Of a DNA stretch of 64,000 bases, positions 9,163 to 18,131 are shown piece by piece. The stretch covers positions 310,001-374,000 of the forward strand of contig NZ_JAGYPL010000004.1 in NCBI RefSeq assembly GCF_018343715.1, in the 5' to 3' direction. Both the position numbers and the translations under genes were made by a program. The notes beneath the pieces were generated by a model. It saw only the letters and a list, made by a program, of their open reading frames with translations, was not told where the DNA came from and ran no database searches. Numbering within the stretch: the stretch's first letter is position 1; every line of letters begins with the position of its first letter. The DNA is from Bacillus sp. FJAT-49711. Its GTDB lineage: Bacteria; Bacillota; Bacilli; Bacillales; Bacillaceae_C.

Positions 9163-10407
9163 CTATATCTTTACATTCGTTCTGTAACAAGAAAATTCTT
9201 TAATTATTGGAGGGAGTACTGAATCCGTCACCCTCAATTTTAATTTATGCGTTTTAAGGGAAGGGACTTGCTTAATATACCGATGACCGATTGCTGATCC
9301 TTCTGCAATTACTGTCCACTCTCCATTGACCAAAGCTAAGATTTCAAATTCACGTATTCGTTCGCCATATTCAATATTTTCCATTAAAACAATATGATCT
9401 ATACACATTTCATTTTCTAAAGTTAATTCCAGCTCCGAGCCATTACCAGATACCATCCCTAGAGGATTTGAAAATCTTTTGTTAATTTCAGCACCGAATT
9501 CTAATAGACGCTCCGCATCACATTCGGGAATTAAGCCACGATTGTCTGGTGCAACATTTAATAATAAGTTTGTCCCATGTCCGACAGAATTGTAATAAAT
9601 ATGCATCAGCTCATCTAAAGAGCGCAGACTTTCTTCATCATTTGGGTGCCAAAACCAGTGCAGCTTGCGGATTGGAACATCACATTCGGCAGGAAGCCAT
9701 TCAGGTGTGTCCCGCAGCCACTTCACCTTTTCATCAGAAAACATGCTAATTTTAGCAGCACTTTCGGTATTCCAGCAAGGATATGGAGCTAAGCCCTCTT
9801 CATTGCCTACCCACCTAATGGTCGGTTGCCCCATATTAAAAATCATTGCATCTGGCTGATATTTTTTTACAATACTGATGATTCTTTCCCAGTTATACTC
9901 CCTGCCTTCTGAACCCGCACCATCAAACCACACTTCTACGATGGGACCATACTGTGTCAATAATTCTGTCAGCTGCTCGCAATAAAAATTATCGTACGCA
10001 TTTGCATCATCATAACAAGGCTCGTGCCGATCCCATGGAGATAAATATAGTCCAAAGTAAATGCCTTCTTCTTTACAAGCATCTGCACATTCACGGACAA
10101 CGTCGCCATTGCCATTTTTCCAAGGACTCGATTTTACTGAATAATCAGTCGTAGCTGTTGGCCAAAGACAAAAGCCATCATGATGTTTTGCAGTCAACAC
10201 AAAATATTTAAATCCTGCGTCTTTTGCAAGCTTAACCCATTGAGCAGCATCCAATTCCGTTGGATTAAACAATTCCGGAGAATCCGTCCCTTCTCCCCAC
10301 TCTTGATCACAAAAGGTATTCATTCCAAAATGGCAAAAAACACCTAATTCAAGGTTTTGCCAAGCTAGTTGTGATTTTGTAGGGAGTGCAAGTTTACTTA
10401 TTTCCAT
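9163..10407 (-). CDS. GH29 alpha-L-fucosidase (B-like subfamily), first copy
   Basis: This 414-residue retaining fucosidase has the GH29 hallmarks HHDGF (residues 75-79) and VEVWFDGAGS, in which Asp162 is the expected nucleophile. After the TIM barrel the last about 90 residues form a beta-rich domain. There is no signal peptide. The sequence differs clearly from the neighbouring GH29 protein at 11404 and resembles the subfamily acting on branched alpha-1,3/1,4-fucosylated chains; linkage preference is inference. It follows the epimerase-like gene after about 105 bp and is followed by a hairpin terminator. Confidence 0.9.
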   Translation of the reverse strand: MEISKLALPTKSQLAWQNLELGVFCHFGMNTFCDQEWGEGTDSPELFNPTELDAAQWVKLAKDAGFKYFVLTAKHHDGFCLWPTATTDYSVKSSPWKNGNGDVVRECADACKEEGIYFGLYLSPWDRHEPCYDDANAYDNFYCEQLTELLTQYGPIVEVWFDGAGSEGREYNWERIISIVKKYQPDAMIFNMGQPTIRWVGNEEGLAPYPCWNTESAAKISMFSDEKVKWLRDTPEWLPAECDVPIRKLHWFWHPNDEESLRSLDELMHIYYNSVGHGTNLLLNVAPDNRGLIPECDAERLLEFGAEINKRFSNPLGMVSGNGSELELTLENEMCIDHIVLMENIEYGERIREFEILALVNGEWTVIAEGSAIGHRYIKQVPSLKTHKLKLRVTDSVLPPIIKEFSCYRTNVKI

Positions 10408-10512
10408 TTTTGGTCACACCTTGTGTAATAAAATATGTAGACTTCTTCTTTAACAGATTGCTATTTGTAAAAATTAAAACAACATAATCTTTATATTTGT
10501 ATTGTGATTCCC

Positions 10513-11385
10513 TTAAACCTCATTCCAAAATCTTCTTACATTATCCATACCAACCTTAGAACCTACCTTACAATCTTCCATTCCTTCAAATTCAACTGTA
10601 ATATAGCCGTCGTACCCTGATTCTTTAACAAGCTTCACGACTTCTCGGATATTAATATCTCCTTGTCCAACAATGGCACCCCGCAAATAATTGCCATTCG
10701 CTGTTTTGAACCATCGGCCTTCCCCTGGATCTTGATAATATGGTCGATAATAAAAATCTTTAAAATGAACAAGTGAAGCATATGGTAAGTTTTTCTTGAC
10801 CCCTACTAGGGAATCTTCATCTACACACATAAAATTTCCGATATCTACAGTTGTTTTAAAGTTAGGACGATTCACTTCCAGCAATACCCTTTGCACCCTA
10901 TCACTTGCCTGCACACAGTGCCCGTGGTTTTCAATCGTGGTTGTTATACCGAAATCCGCGGCATAGTCAGCAATTCGTCTACTACCTTCTACCATTAAGT
11001 GCAAATTTTTCTCAAACCATTCAATTGTAATTTTTTCCGGAGGTAGTGTGAAGGCTGTAACATCATGGCGCATATGCTTAATTCCCATACGATTGATTAG
11101 ATCAACATGACTTTTTAACCTTTCTATTTCCGCTTCGAATTCTTGCTCCGTTTCTTGTACAAAGTTTGCCGGCATAGAATAGTTGGATAATTCAATCCCG
11201 ACTGACTCTGCTTTATCACGAACAGCGTCAGCAAGCTCTAGGTTATCGATGAGTGTAAAACCGTATGGAACGATTTCCATATGTTCCCCACCATTGTCAG
11301 CAATCCATTGAACAACATCGAGAACATTCATTTCCCCTGAATTTAGTGCGCCTAACAAGCTGTATGTACTTAAACCGATCTTCAT
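10513..11385 (-). CDS. sugar phosphate isomerase/epimerase family TIM-barrel protein
   Basis: This 290-residue protein of the AP-endonuclease-2-like TIM-barrel superfamily groups with hexulose/inosose isomerases and epimerases. Metal-ligand segments are visible at TTTIENHGHC, TTVDIGNF, LVHFKDF and ITVEFEGM. Its place between two fucosidase genes, with an 18-bp spacer to the upstream one, suggests it handles the released sugar or a ketose derived from it. It could also be a dehydratase of the IolE type. Substrate unknown. Confidence 0.8.
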   Translation of the reverse strand: MKIGLSTYSLLGALNSGEMNVLDVVQWIADNGGEHMEIVPYGFTLIDNLELADAVRDKAESVGIELSNYSMPANFVQETEQEFEAEIERLKSHVDLINRMGIKHMRHDVTAFTLPPEKITIEWFEKNLHLMVEGSRRIADYAADFGITTTIENHGHCVQASDRVQRVLLEVNRPNFKTTVDIGNFMCVDEDSLVGVKKNLPYASLVHFKDFYYRPYYQDPGEGRWFKTANGNYLRGAIVGQGDINIREVVKLVKESGYDGYITVEFEGMEDCKVGSKVGMDNVRRFWNEV

Positions 11386-11403
11386 AACAATTTCCTCCTT
11401 CTA

Positions 11404-12681
11404 TTAATCTTCTACTAGTTCCAATTCAATGACTGTATCGCTTTCATCAGGAAGCCTTGCTCCTTCTAAATTGATGAATGCTCCGCTTTCTATATCTGAA
11501 TATTGCTCTGCCATCCAAGGGGTTTCGACTTTTAACTCAGATCCATCAGCAAGTAATCTAGCTTTTTTAATTTTGCCTTTTAATCCGGCAAAATAAATTG
11601 GTCCAATGCCGCGGTCAAAGACATGTGCATAAAGTTTATTGCCATTCTTTGTATATCTGCCCCATTCCGGTTTTGGCAAGTTGGCGGCTTTACATCCGTA
11701 TATACTTTCTCCGTTTCTTATCATCCATTTACCGACTTCTTGTAAAATTTTTAGCGATTCTTCTGGGATTATTCCTCTTGCATCAGGTCCTACATTTAAT
11801 AGTAGATTCCCGTTTTTACTTACACACTCAACTAATGTTCGAATGACTTGTTTCGTTGATTTGTAATTTTTATCTTTTGAATGATAGCCCCAGTTATCAT
11901 TTAGTGTGATACATGCTTCCCAAGGAATTTGTTCTCCATTTTCATCTATAATTCCTTCTGGAGGCACAATTTGTTCTGGTGAGTAAAAATCACCCGCATA
12001 TATTTCTGGAGTGCTCGATTTTATGTTTCCGCCAAGTCTATTATCAATGATAATGTCAGGTTGGATATCGCGGATCATCTGAATTAGTTCAGTCGCCTTC
12101 CACTTTTCACCGGTCATATCATCGTAAGAAAAATCAAACCACATAATATCAATTTTCCCGTAATTAGTGAGCAGTTCTTTAACTTGTCCATGCATATATT
12201 CAAGATATTGCTCGAAATTAATATCTTTTTCTCTAAAACTTTCATTATCCCGCATTGGATGATTGCGGTCGCCAAAAGCAGGGTAATCCTCATGATGCCA
12301 ATCAATGATTGAATAATAGAAGCCTACCTTCAACCCTTCTTCACGGAAAGCTTCTACATACTCTTTAATTAGATCTTTGTTTGCCGGAGTGTTGGTAGCT
12401 TTATAATCCGTTAGTTTACTATCAAATAGACAAAAGCCATCATGATGTTTCGTTGTAAGTACTGCATATTTTTGCCCTGCTTCCTTTGCTGCCCTTGCCC
12501 ATTCTCTTGGATTGTAATGGGATGGGTTGAACTCCTCGAAATATTCCTCATAATCTTCATTACTTATCCTTTCAACACTTCTAACCCACTCACCCCTCGC
12601 AGGAATAGCGTATAAACCCCAGTGTATAAACATTCCAAACCTATCATCTAAAAACCATTTTGTACGGTCAGTTCTATTCAT
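11404..12681 (-). CDS. GH29 alpha-L-fucosidase, second copy
   Basis: This 425-residue GH29 enzyme begins with the classical WFLDDRFGMFIHWGLYA segment. HHDGF is at 79-83, and the nucleophile lies in IDIMWFDFSYD at Asp183. The C-terminal region is a beta-sandwich. No signal peptide, so it acts intracellularly. Together with the 9163 copy and GH95 it gives three fucosidases of different type in one locus, suggesting activity on several fucosyl linkages. GAGGTGGCGAAGG precedes the ATG. A cre-like site lies 35-48 bp upstream, so an internal promoter here is possible. Confidence 0.92.
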   Translation of the reverse strand: MNRTDRTKWFLDDRFGMFIHWGLYAIPARGEWVRSVERISNEDYEEYFEEFNPSHYNPREWARAAKEAGQKYAVLTTKHHDGFCLFDSKLTDYKATNTPANKDLIKEYVEAFREEGLKVGFYYSIIDWHHEDYPAFGDRNHPMRDNESFREKDINFEQYLEYMHGQVKELLTNYGKIDIMWFDFSYDDMTGEKWKATELIQMIRDIQPDIIIDNRLGGNIKSSTPEIYAGDFYSPEQIVPPEGIIDENGEQIPWEACITLNDNWGYHSKDKNYKSTKQVIRTLVECVSKNGNLLLNVGPDARGIIPEESLKILQEVGKWMIRNGESIYGCKAANLPKPEWGRYTKNGNKLYAHVFDRGIGPIYFAGLKGKIKKARLLADGSELKVETPWMAEQYSDIESGAFINLEGARLPDESDTVIELELVED

Positions 12682-12715
12682 CCTTCGCCACCTCTTTCAA
12701 TATACCCTTAAGATC

Positions 12716-12729
12716 GTAGAGCGTTTACA
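12716..12729 (-). promoter_or_regulatory. candidate cre upstream of the GH29 gene
   Basis: On the minus strand TGTAAACGCTCTAC fits TGWAANCGNTNWCA except for the last two positions. It sits in the gap before the GH29 gene, consistent with CcpA control of the downstream glycosidases. Confidence 0.45.
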
Positions 12730-12804
12730 TTAAAATTAGCACCTTACGAAATCGCTGTCAATTCGACTTGTTGTAAGAAAAAGATTTGAAACATCCAAGC
12801 TTGC

Positions 12805-13635
12805 TTATATTTTATAAAACCTTTTTGCATTTTCTCCAAAAAATAAGCCATTATCTTTTAGTGGCATCTTTTTCACTAGATTTTCATTGACGACTTGTAT
12901 AACTTCATCATATGTAGCGGCAAGAAGACAAACAGGCCAATCACTTCCAAACATAATTCGGTCAGCGCCAAAACAATTGAGAATATGTTGTATATATAGT
13001 TCAAAGTCACTTAACTCCCATTTTTCGTGATCCGCCTCTGTTACAAGTCCTGAAATTTTACACATAACTGATTGAAATTTCGAAACTTCCTCTATTCCAA
13101 CTGCCCACTGATTCCATTGTTCCTCTTTTATATTTGGCTTTGCACAATGATCAATAACGGCTCTTAGTGTTGGAAACTCTTGTAAGAGCTCTAAAACAAC
13201 AGGAAGATGTTTCGGATAGATTAACAGATCTATAGGAAAATCATTTTCAATTAATATTTTAATACTCTTCTTTACTTTAGTTTTTAATATCCACCGGTCA
13301 TCATCCATATTTTGAAGCATCGGTCTAATTCCTACAAATTTCGGATGATTGTTCAGCTGTGCAAACTGATCTGGAAATTGATCAGATGACAAGTCGATCC
13401 AGCCAACAACCCCTCCAATCGAATCGTATTGTTCCGCGAGCTCCAATAAAAACTCGCTCTCCTTAAAATGAGGAGCTGCTTGGACGGCAATTGTCTTTTC
13501 AATGTGATGTTTCTTTAAATGCGTCTCAAGATCTTCGGGAAGGAAATCGTGATAAATCGCCGTTAAATCAGAAGTTGGCCAATCAGTATGTTGATTTTCT
13601 AGCTTCCAATAATGTTGATGTGCATCGATTTTCAT
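12805..13635 (-). CDS. amidohydrolase of the L-fuconolactonase/rhamnonolactonase family (COG3618)
   Basis: This 276-residue TIM-barrel metal hydrolase has the N-terminal metal motif DAHQHYW, the internal AVIDHCAKPNI and the C-terminal MFGSDWPV. Family members include L-fuconolactone hydrolase, which opens the lactone made by L-fucose dehydrogenase. In a locus with three fucosidases, fuconolactone is the most economical substrate (inference). The rest of that pathway (fuconate dehydratase, keto-deoxyfuconate enzymes) is not in this window. Start chosen at ATG 13635, 5 bp after AAGGATGG; the ATG at 13644 lies inside the ribosome binding site. Confidence 0.85.
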   Translation of the reverse strand: MKIDAHQHYWKLENQHTDWPTSDLTAIYHDFLPEDLETHLKKHHIEKTIAVQAAPHFKESEFLLELAEQYDSIGGVVGWIDLSSDQFPDQFAQLNNHPKFVGIRPMLQNMDDDRWILKTKVKKSIKILIENDFPIDLLIYPKHLPVVLELLQEFPTLRAVIDHCAKPNIKEEQWNQWAVGIEEVSKFQSVMCKISGLVTEADHEKWELSDFELYIQHILNCFGADRIMFGSDWPVCLLAATYDEVIQVVNENLVKKMPLKDNGLFFGENAKRFYKI

Positions 13636-13656
13636 TTTATCCATCCTTATAAAATC

Positions 13657-14586
13657 TTATATTTTTGTTATTTTAATCTCCGACAATAACTTCTTTATTA
13701 TGTTTGCTTGAACAAATCCAGTCTTCTTTTCCATAGCATTTGCCATTCCACAAGCACAAGCCATCTTAAGGCTATCCTTAAGGGAGTAGTTATGATAAAT
13801 GGAGTATGCCATTCCTGCTATCATACTATCACCGGATCCTACCGGATTAGCTACGGCAATTGCCGGAATATCCGCTTTCAGAACAATGTCTTTTCTAACA
13901 AGCACGGCACCGTTTTCACCTAATGAAAGAAGAACATGTTGAACTCCTTGATCGCAAATTTCTTTTGCCACTTCAACCATTTCATCAATGGCCTTTAAAT
14001 TTTTCCCAGCGAATTGAGACAATTCTTCTTGATTCGGTTTAATTAAAAAAGGACTGCCTTCAATTCCAGACTTAAGAGACTCTCCGCTAGTATCTAAGAG
14101 AAAAGGAATATTATATTCATTTGCCAATTTACTAATTTCTTTATAAAATGATGATTCCATTCCTAAAGGTAAACTGCCTGATGATACGATGAGTTTAGCC
14201 TTTTTAAACATTTGTTTATATGTATAAAGGAAACTTGCTTTTTCTTCCTCTGTGATAACAGGTCCCTTTTCCATCAATTCTGTCTGTGTAGACTGATTTT
14301 CATCGATAAACGCTAAGCATGTTCTAGTATCCTTATTAATTGTTGTAAAAGACTGCTCCAAATCATCCAATTTTAATTGATTCTTAATCCATTCCCCATT
14401 TTGTCCTCCAAGAAATCCCAAGCAAAGCGGCTGCGCACCAAGTTGCTTGAGTACACGAGAAACATTTAAACCTTTTCCACCCGCAGTCTTATTTCCGTTT
14501 TCCACTCGATGACCTTTACCTAACTCAAAGTTATTAACACGATAGGAAACATCAATTGCAGGGTTTAAAGTGACTGTTATGATCAA
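13657..14586 (-). CDS. PfkB-family sugar-phosphate kinase (1-phosphofructokinase / tagatose-6-phosphate kinase type)
   Basis: This 309-residue kinase of the FruK/LacC branch of PfkB has the N-terminal TLNPAIDVSY, the GGKGLNVSRVLKQLG signature and the C-terminal catalytic motif NPVGSGDSMIAGMAY with the general-base Asp. Enzymes of this branch phosphorylate fructose-1-phosphate or tagatose-6-phosphate. Beside a deacetylase, tagatose-6-phosphate (from galactosamine-6-phosphate) is attractive; sequence alone does not decide. Starts at a TTG with a weak ribosome binding site. It overlaps no gene but is only 21 bp from the lactonase gene downstream. Confidence 0.88.
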   Translation of the reverse strand: MIITVTLNPAIDVSYRVNNFELGKGHRVENGNKTAGGKGLNVSRVLKQLGAQPLCLGFLGGQNGEWIKNQLKLDDLEQSFTTINKDTRTCLAFIDENQSTQTELMEKGPVITEEEKASFLYTYKQMFKKAKLIVSSGSLPLGMESSFYKEISKLANEYNIPFLLDTSGESLKSGIEGSPFLIKPNQEELSQFAGKNLKAIDEMVEVAKEICDQGVQHVLLSLGENGAVLVRKDIVLKADIPAIAVANPVGSGDSMIAGMAYSIYHNYSLKDSLKMACACGMANAMEKKTGFVQANIIKKLLSEIKITKI

Positions 14587-14634
14587 AATATCAACCTACT
14601 TTATACGTTATTTAACATTTAAGATATCAATAAA

Positions 14635-14662
14635 CGAGTAGGAAGCAAAATGTTCCTACTCG
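14635..14662 (-). terminator. stem-loop upstream of the kinase gene
   Basis: CGAGTAGGA, an about 10-nt loop, then TCCTACTCG: a 9-bp perfect stem between the Gfo/Idh and kinase genes. The following minus-strand T-run is short (TTTATT), so it may attenuate or protect RNA ends rather than terminate fully. Confidence 0.55.
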
Positions 14663-14679
14663 AAATTAACATTTATTAT

Positions 14680-14766
14680 TTAGAAGCTATTAAAGCTTCA
14701 AATTTGGTCCAACTAACTTCACTTTCCCCTTCAATGGTAGCTTAATGACAGGAAAGTTAGTCTTTT
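14680..14766 (-). pseudogene. possible C-terminal gene remnant of about 27 codons
   Basis: Directly after the Gfo/Idh gene, and in another frame, the minus strand reads YDKKTNFPVIKLPLKG then KVKLVGPNLKL and a stop. It has no start codon or ribosome binding site and is bounded upstream by a stop. The composition looks protein-like and could be the tail of a deleted gene. It is too short to identify. Confidence 0.3.
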
Positions 14767-14768
14767 TA

Positions 14769-16031
14769 TCATACTACTGTTCTATTATTTCTCAATTGGG
14801 TTACGTAATCATTCATATCAATCGTTTTTCCTGATATTCTTGATTCTTCAGCGGCAAATGCAATTAAGTGACTTTTTGCCGAAACTATACCTGAGCTATG
14901 ACTCTTGTTTACATTGCTTCTAACTTGTTTAACGAAATCTTCCATGATTAGCGTGTCAGCTCCATCATGTCCCCCTTCAACTTTTTCCGGATTAATTTTT
15001 TCAACTCTTCCAGAAAAATGTTTAATTTCAATTTCATTAATATAATGGTTCCCGCGGATTTCACCTTTTGTTCCCATGATTTTGAACGTTCTACTTATCT
15101 CGTTCGTAAATGCGGACATCGTAAATGCCACAGTGACTTCATTGTCAAATAAAAGATTAACGACTTGATGATCAACCACGTCATTATCACAGCGATAGAC
15201 ACATCTTCCATATGGCCCTTCTTGCAAGGCCTTTAGTCTTTTTTCATATTTTGGTTCAAGGGTGACTACATTTGAAGGCCATTCATCCTTCTCATTTAAA
15301 TACATTTTAATCGCTGAGAATGGGCATTCTCTTTCTACCTTACAACCATCTGTGCATCTAGCGGTAGAACCTTCTGGAGCATTTTCCTCATTAAAATAGG
15401 TTAAGCTCCCAAAAGATGAGACTTTCACACATTCCGCTCCGACCAGCCACTGCAACATATCCATATCATGACAGCTTTTTTGCAAAATCATCGGACTTGA
15501 TTCCTTGGAATTACGCCAATTTCCACGGACAAAGCTATGAGAATGATGTAAAACACCAACATTTTCATTCCACTGTATAGCTGTGATTCTTCCAATCACT
15601 TTTTCTTCGAGCAAGCGCTTTACTGCTCTATAATATGTCGAATATCTCATACCATGACAAACAGATAAGAGACTTCCATGTTTTTCAGCTTCCTCTGCCA
15701 TTTCTAATGATTCCGCTGGAATTGGTGACATCGGTTTTTCCAATAATATTTTATAACCTTTCTTAATTGCTTTCATAGTAGGATCATAATGCATGCGATC
15801 TTGCGTACAAATTAATAATGCCTCACATATTTTTGGTTGATCTAAAAGCTGTTCCCAACTTGAAAATTGCATATCTACAGGAATATTATGATCTCTAGCA
15901 AACTTCTCCCGTCTTTCGGGATTTTCTTCTGCAACGGCAATAAACTTAATTTCTTGTGGGTTTTTTATTGCATAACTAGCATATGCATTCATCCCTCTAG
16001 CACCAGCACCAATTAAAGCAGCATATATCAT
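14769..16031 (-). CDS. Gfo/Idh/MocA-family NAD(P)-dependent protein
   Basis: This 420-residue protein has an N-terminal Rossmann fold (LIGAGARGMNAYASYA) and the family motif EKPMSP near residue 98. The middle carries HHSHSFVRGNWRN and a Cys-rich stretch (CTDGCKVERECPF, GRCVYRCDND). It may be an ordinary sugar dehydrogenase. It may also be one of the NAD-dependent glycosidases known from this fold (GH109 alpha-N-acetylgalactosaminidases are the precedent), which would suit a glycan locus. No signal peptide. It lies 38 bp after the deacetylase gene. Confidence 0.82.
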   Translation of the reverse strand: MIYAALIGAGARGMNAYASYAIKNPQEIKFIAVAEENPERREKFARDHNIPVDMQFSSWEQLLDQPKICEALLICTQDRMHYDPTMKAIKKGYKILLEKPMSPIPAESLEMAEEAEKHGSLLSVCHGMRYSTYYRAVKRLLEEKVIGRITAIQWNENVGVLHHSHSFVRGNWRNSKESSPMILQKSCHDMDMLQWLVGAECVKVSSFGSLTYFNEENAPEGSTARCTDGCKVERECPFSAIKMYLNEKDEWPSNVVTLEPKYEKRLKALQEGPYGRCVYRCDNDVVDHQVVNLLFDNEVTVAFTMSAFTNEISRTFKIMGTKGEIRGNHYINEIEIKHFSGRVEKINPEKVEGGHDGADTLIMEDFVKQVRSNVNKSHSSGIVSAKSHLIAFAAEESRISGKTIDMNDYVTQLRNNRTVV

Positions 16032-16069
16032 TTTTTTATCATCCTTTCCATCATAAATTTATATAGAAA

Positions 16070-17233
16070 CTAAGATAGCTTAAACACCTCAAGCCCTTTT
16101 ACATAAGTAGATAAAATGGAGAACTCATCATCAATGATTAAAAAGTCGGCATCCTTCCCCTTTTCAATTGATCCCTTTAAATGATCGATCTTAGCTTGTC
16201 TTGCAGGTACCATTGTGTAAGAAGGAAGCACATCAAACAGAGAATACCCAGTAAAGGAAATCACATTTTTCAGTGACTGAATCATTGTCAAAGTACTTCC
16301 TGCAAGGGTTGACCCATCTGATAGATATACTTGACCATCTGTTACATAAACACGTTCATATTCTCCGTCTGGAAGACCTGCACAAAATACAGCATCCGTG
16401 ATAGCGCAAATATTCCAAACTCCTTTCATTTCAAAAAGAAGCTTTACCATCTCCGGGTGTACATGGATGCCATCTGCGATAATTTCTGTTGTAAGTTCTT
16501 TTAAAACCAATCCCGCACCAGCAACTCCGGGTTCTCGATGATGCAAAGGACTCATCCCATTAAAATGGTGAGTTGTATGTGTTGCACCAGACTGAATCGC
16601 TTCAATTACCTCTTTAAAATTTGCATCGGAGTGTCCAATAGAAACTGTTACTCCTAGATCATTGAAATATTTCACTGCTTCATAACCATTTTTAACTTCC
16701 GGGGCAAGGGTTACTAATTTAATAAGATTTTTGGAAGCTTCCATGTATTCATCAATTTCATTAATAGATGGTAAACGAATATCGGACTTTTCTTGAGCTC
16801 CACTTCTTTTTTCATTAATAAAAGGTCCTTCCAAATGCACTCCTACTAAATCGGCTCCCGGCATTCCTTTCTCAAACGACTCCGCGGCGCAAGTTAAGGC
16901 TTTAATAATTCTTTCTTTTGATGCAGTAGAAGTCGTCGCTAAAAATGCAGTTGTGCCATGTTTAGCATGAAAAGCACTAATTTCTGCTAAGGAATCATAT
17001 CTTCCATCCAAGAAACTATATCCGTTTCCACCATGAATATGAACGTCAATAAGACCAGGAATAATAGATTTCCCCTGTACATCTACAATTACATCATGAG
17101 TTAAAACTTCTGGGCTTCCTTCACCGATTTCTTCAATTTTTCCATTCTCATTAACTAGTATCCAACCTTGATCAATGATCCTATCTAACATAAAGATACT
17201 AGCATTTTTAAATAGAGTTACTTGGTTTTTCAT
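16070..17233 (-). CDS. nagA: N-acetylhexosamine-6-phosphate deacetylase (NagA/AgaA family)
   Basis: This 387-residue amidohydrolase removes acetate from GlcNAc-6-P or GalNAc-6-P. It shows VHIHGGNGYSF with metal ligands H65 and H67, VHLEGPFINEKRSG, IGHSDA, THHFNGMSPLHH and the catalytic ITDAVFCAG. Length fits NagA. The specificity between gluco and galacto forms cannot be told. With a FruK/LacC-type kinase downstream and no nagB visible, an AgaA-like GalNAc-6-P role is possible. AAGGAAGG precedes the ATG, and it follows the permease gene by 45 bp in the same operon. Confidence 0.9.
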   Translation of the reverse strand: MKNQVTLFKNASIFMLDRIIDQGWILVNENGKIEEIGEGSPEVLTHDVIVDVQGKSIIPGLIDVHIHGGNGYSFLDGRYDSLAEISAFHAKHGTTAFLATTSTASKERIIKALTCAAESFEKGMPGADLVGVHLEGPFINEKRSGAQEKSDIRLPSINEIDEYMEASKNLIKLVTLAPEVKNGYEAVKYFNDLGVTVSIGHSDANFKEVIEAIQSGATHTTHHFNGMSPLHHREPGVAGAGLVLKELTTEIIADGIHVHPEMVKLLFEMKGVWNICAITDAVFCAGLPDGEYERVYVTDGQVYLSDGSTLAGSTLTMIQSLKNVISFTGYSLFDVLPSYTMVPARQAKIDHLKGSIEKGKDADFLIIDDEFSILSTYVKGLEVFKLS

Positions 17234-17278
17234 AAAAACGTCCTTCCTTGTAATATATACTTTTAAGAAAAACTTACT

Positions 17279-18118
17279 TTATCCTTTCGTCCCTGTCAAA
17301 GCGATTCCTTGAACAAACTGTTTTTGCAATACAATAAACATAAGAATCATTGGCCAAGTTGCAAGTAGGGAGCCTGCCATTAGAACAGGGAAATCCGTTA
17401 TATATTGTCCTTGAAGAGATGCTAAACCAGCAGATAAAGGCATCTTACTCGGTGAATTATTAACTATAAGAGGCCACATTAAATCATTCCAAGACCATAA
17501 AATGGTGAAGATTGCATGTGCAATCAGTCCTGGTTTAGCTAATGGAAGCATAACTCGCCAGTAAATCTGAAAACGATTACACCCATCCAATTTTGCTGCA
17601 TCTTCAAGCTCGCCAGGGATAGTCATAAAAAACTGTCTAAGTAAGAAAGTTCCAAAGGCACTCGTAATACCGGGTACAATTAAAGCCTTCAGTGAGTTTA
17701 GCCATTCCAATTTAACCATGATTAAATACTGTGGAATGATATACGCTTGATTTGGGACCATTAAAATCGATAATAGTAAAATGAACAAAACGTTTTTTCC
17801 AGGAAAATCTATCCTAGCAAATGCATATGCAGCTAACGAACAAAATACTAATTGTCCAAGAGTTTTAAAAAAGGTAGTGAATATGGTGTTCCAATAAAAG
17901 TTAAAAAACGGTAATGTAATAAATATTTCAGTAAAGTTTTTCCATTCAAGATGACTTGGAAAAATAACTGGAGGTACTTGGGTTGATTCTCCAAACGTTT
18001 TCAAAGCTGTTAAAACCATCCATAAAAATGGGGTGGTCATAATAATTGCTCCTAATATTAAAACGATATGGATCATTGCTCTTTTGGGTTTCCCATTCGA
18101 AATACTATGTACAGACAT
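17279..18118 (-). CDS. carbohydrate ABC transporter permease (MalG type)
   Basis: This 279-residue integral membrane protein has six predicted helices and the EAA loop LEDAAKLDGCNRFQIYWRV for contact with the ATPase. It is the second permease of a CUT1 importer and starts 13 bp after the first. No ATPase gene is present in the locus. In Bacillus many CUT1 systems borrow the shared ATPase MsmX, which is the likely arrangement here. Confidence 0.93.
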   Translation of the reverse strand: MSVHSISNGKPKRAMIHIVLILGAIIMTTPFLWMVLTALKTFGESTQVPPVIFPSHLEWKNFTEIFITLPFFNFYWNTIFTTFFKTLGQLVFCSLAAYAFARIDFPGKNVLFILLLSILMVPNQAYIIPQYLIMVKLEWLNSLKALIVPGITSAFGTFLLRQFFMTIPGELEDAAKLDGCNRFQIYWRVMLPLAKPGLIAHAIFTILWSWNDLMWPLIVNNSPSKMPLSAGLASLQGQYITDFPVLMAGSLLATWPMILMFIVLQKQFVQGIALTGTKG

Positions 18119-18131
18119 TTAATATCCCTCC

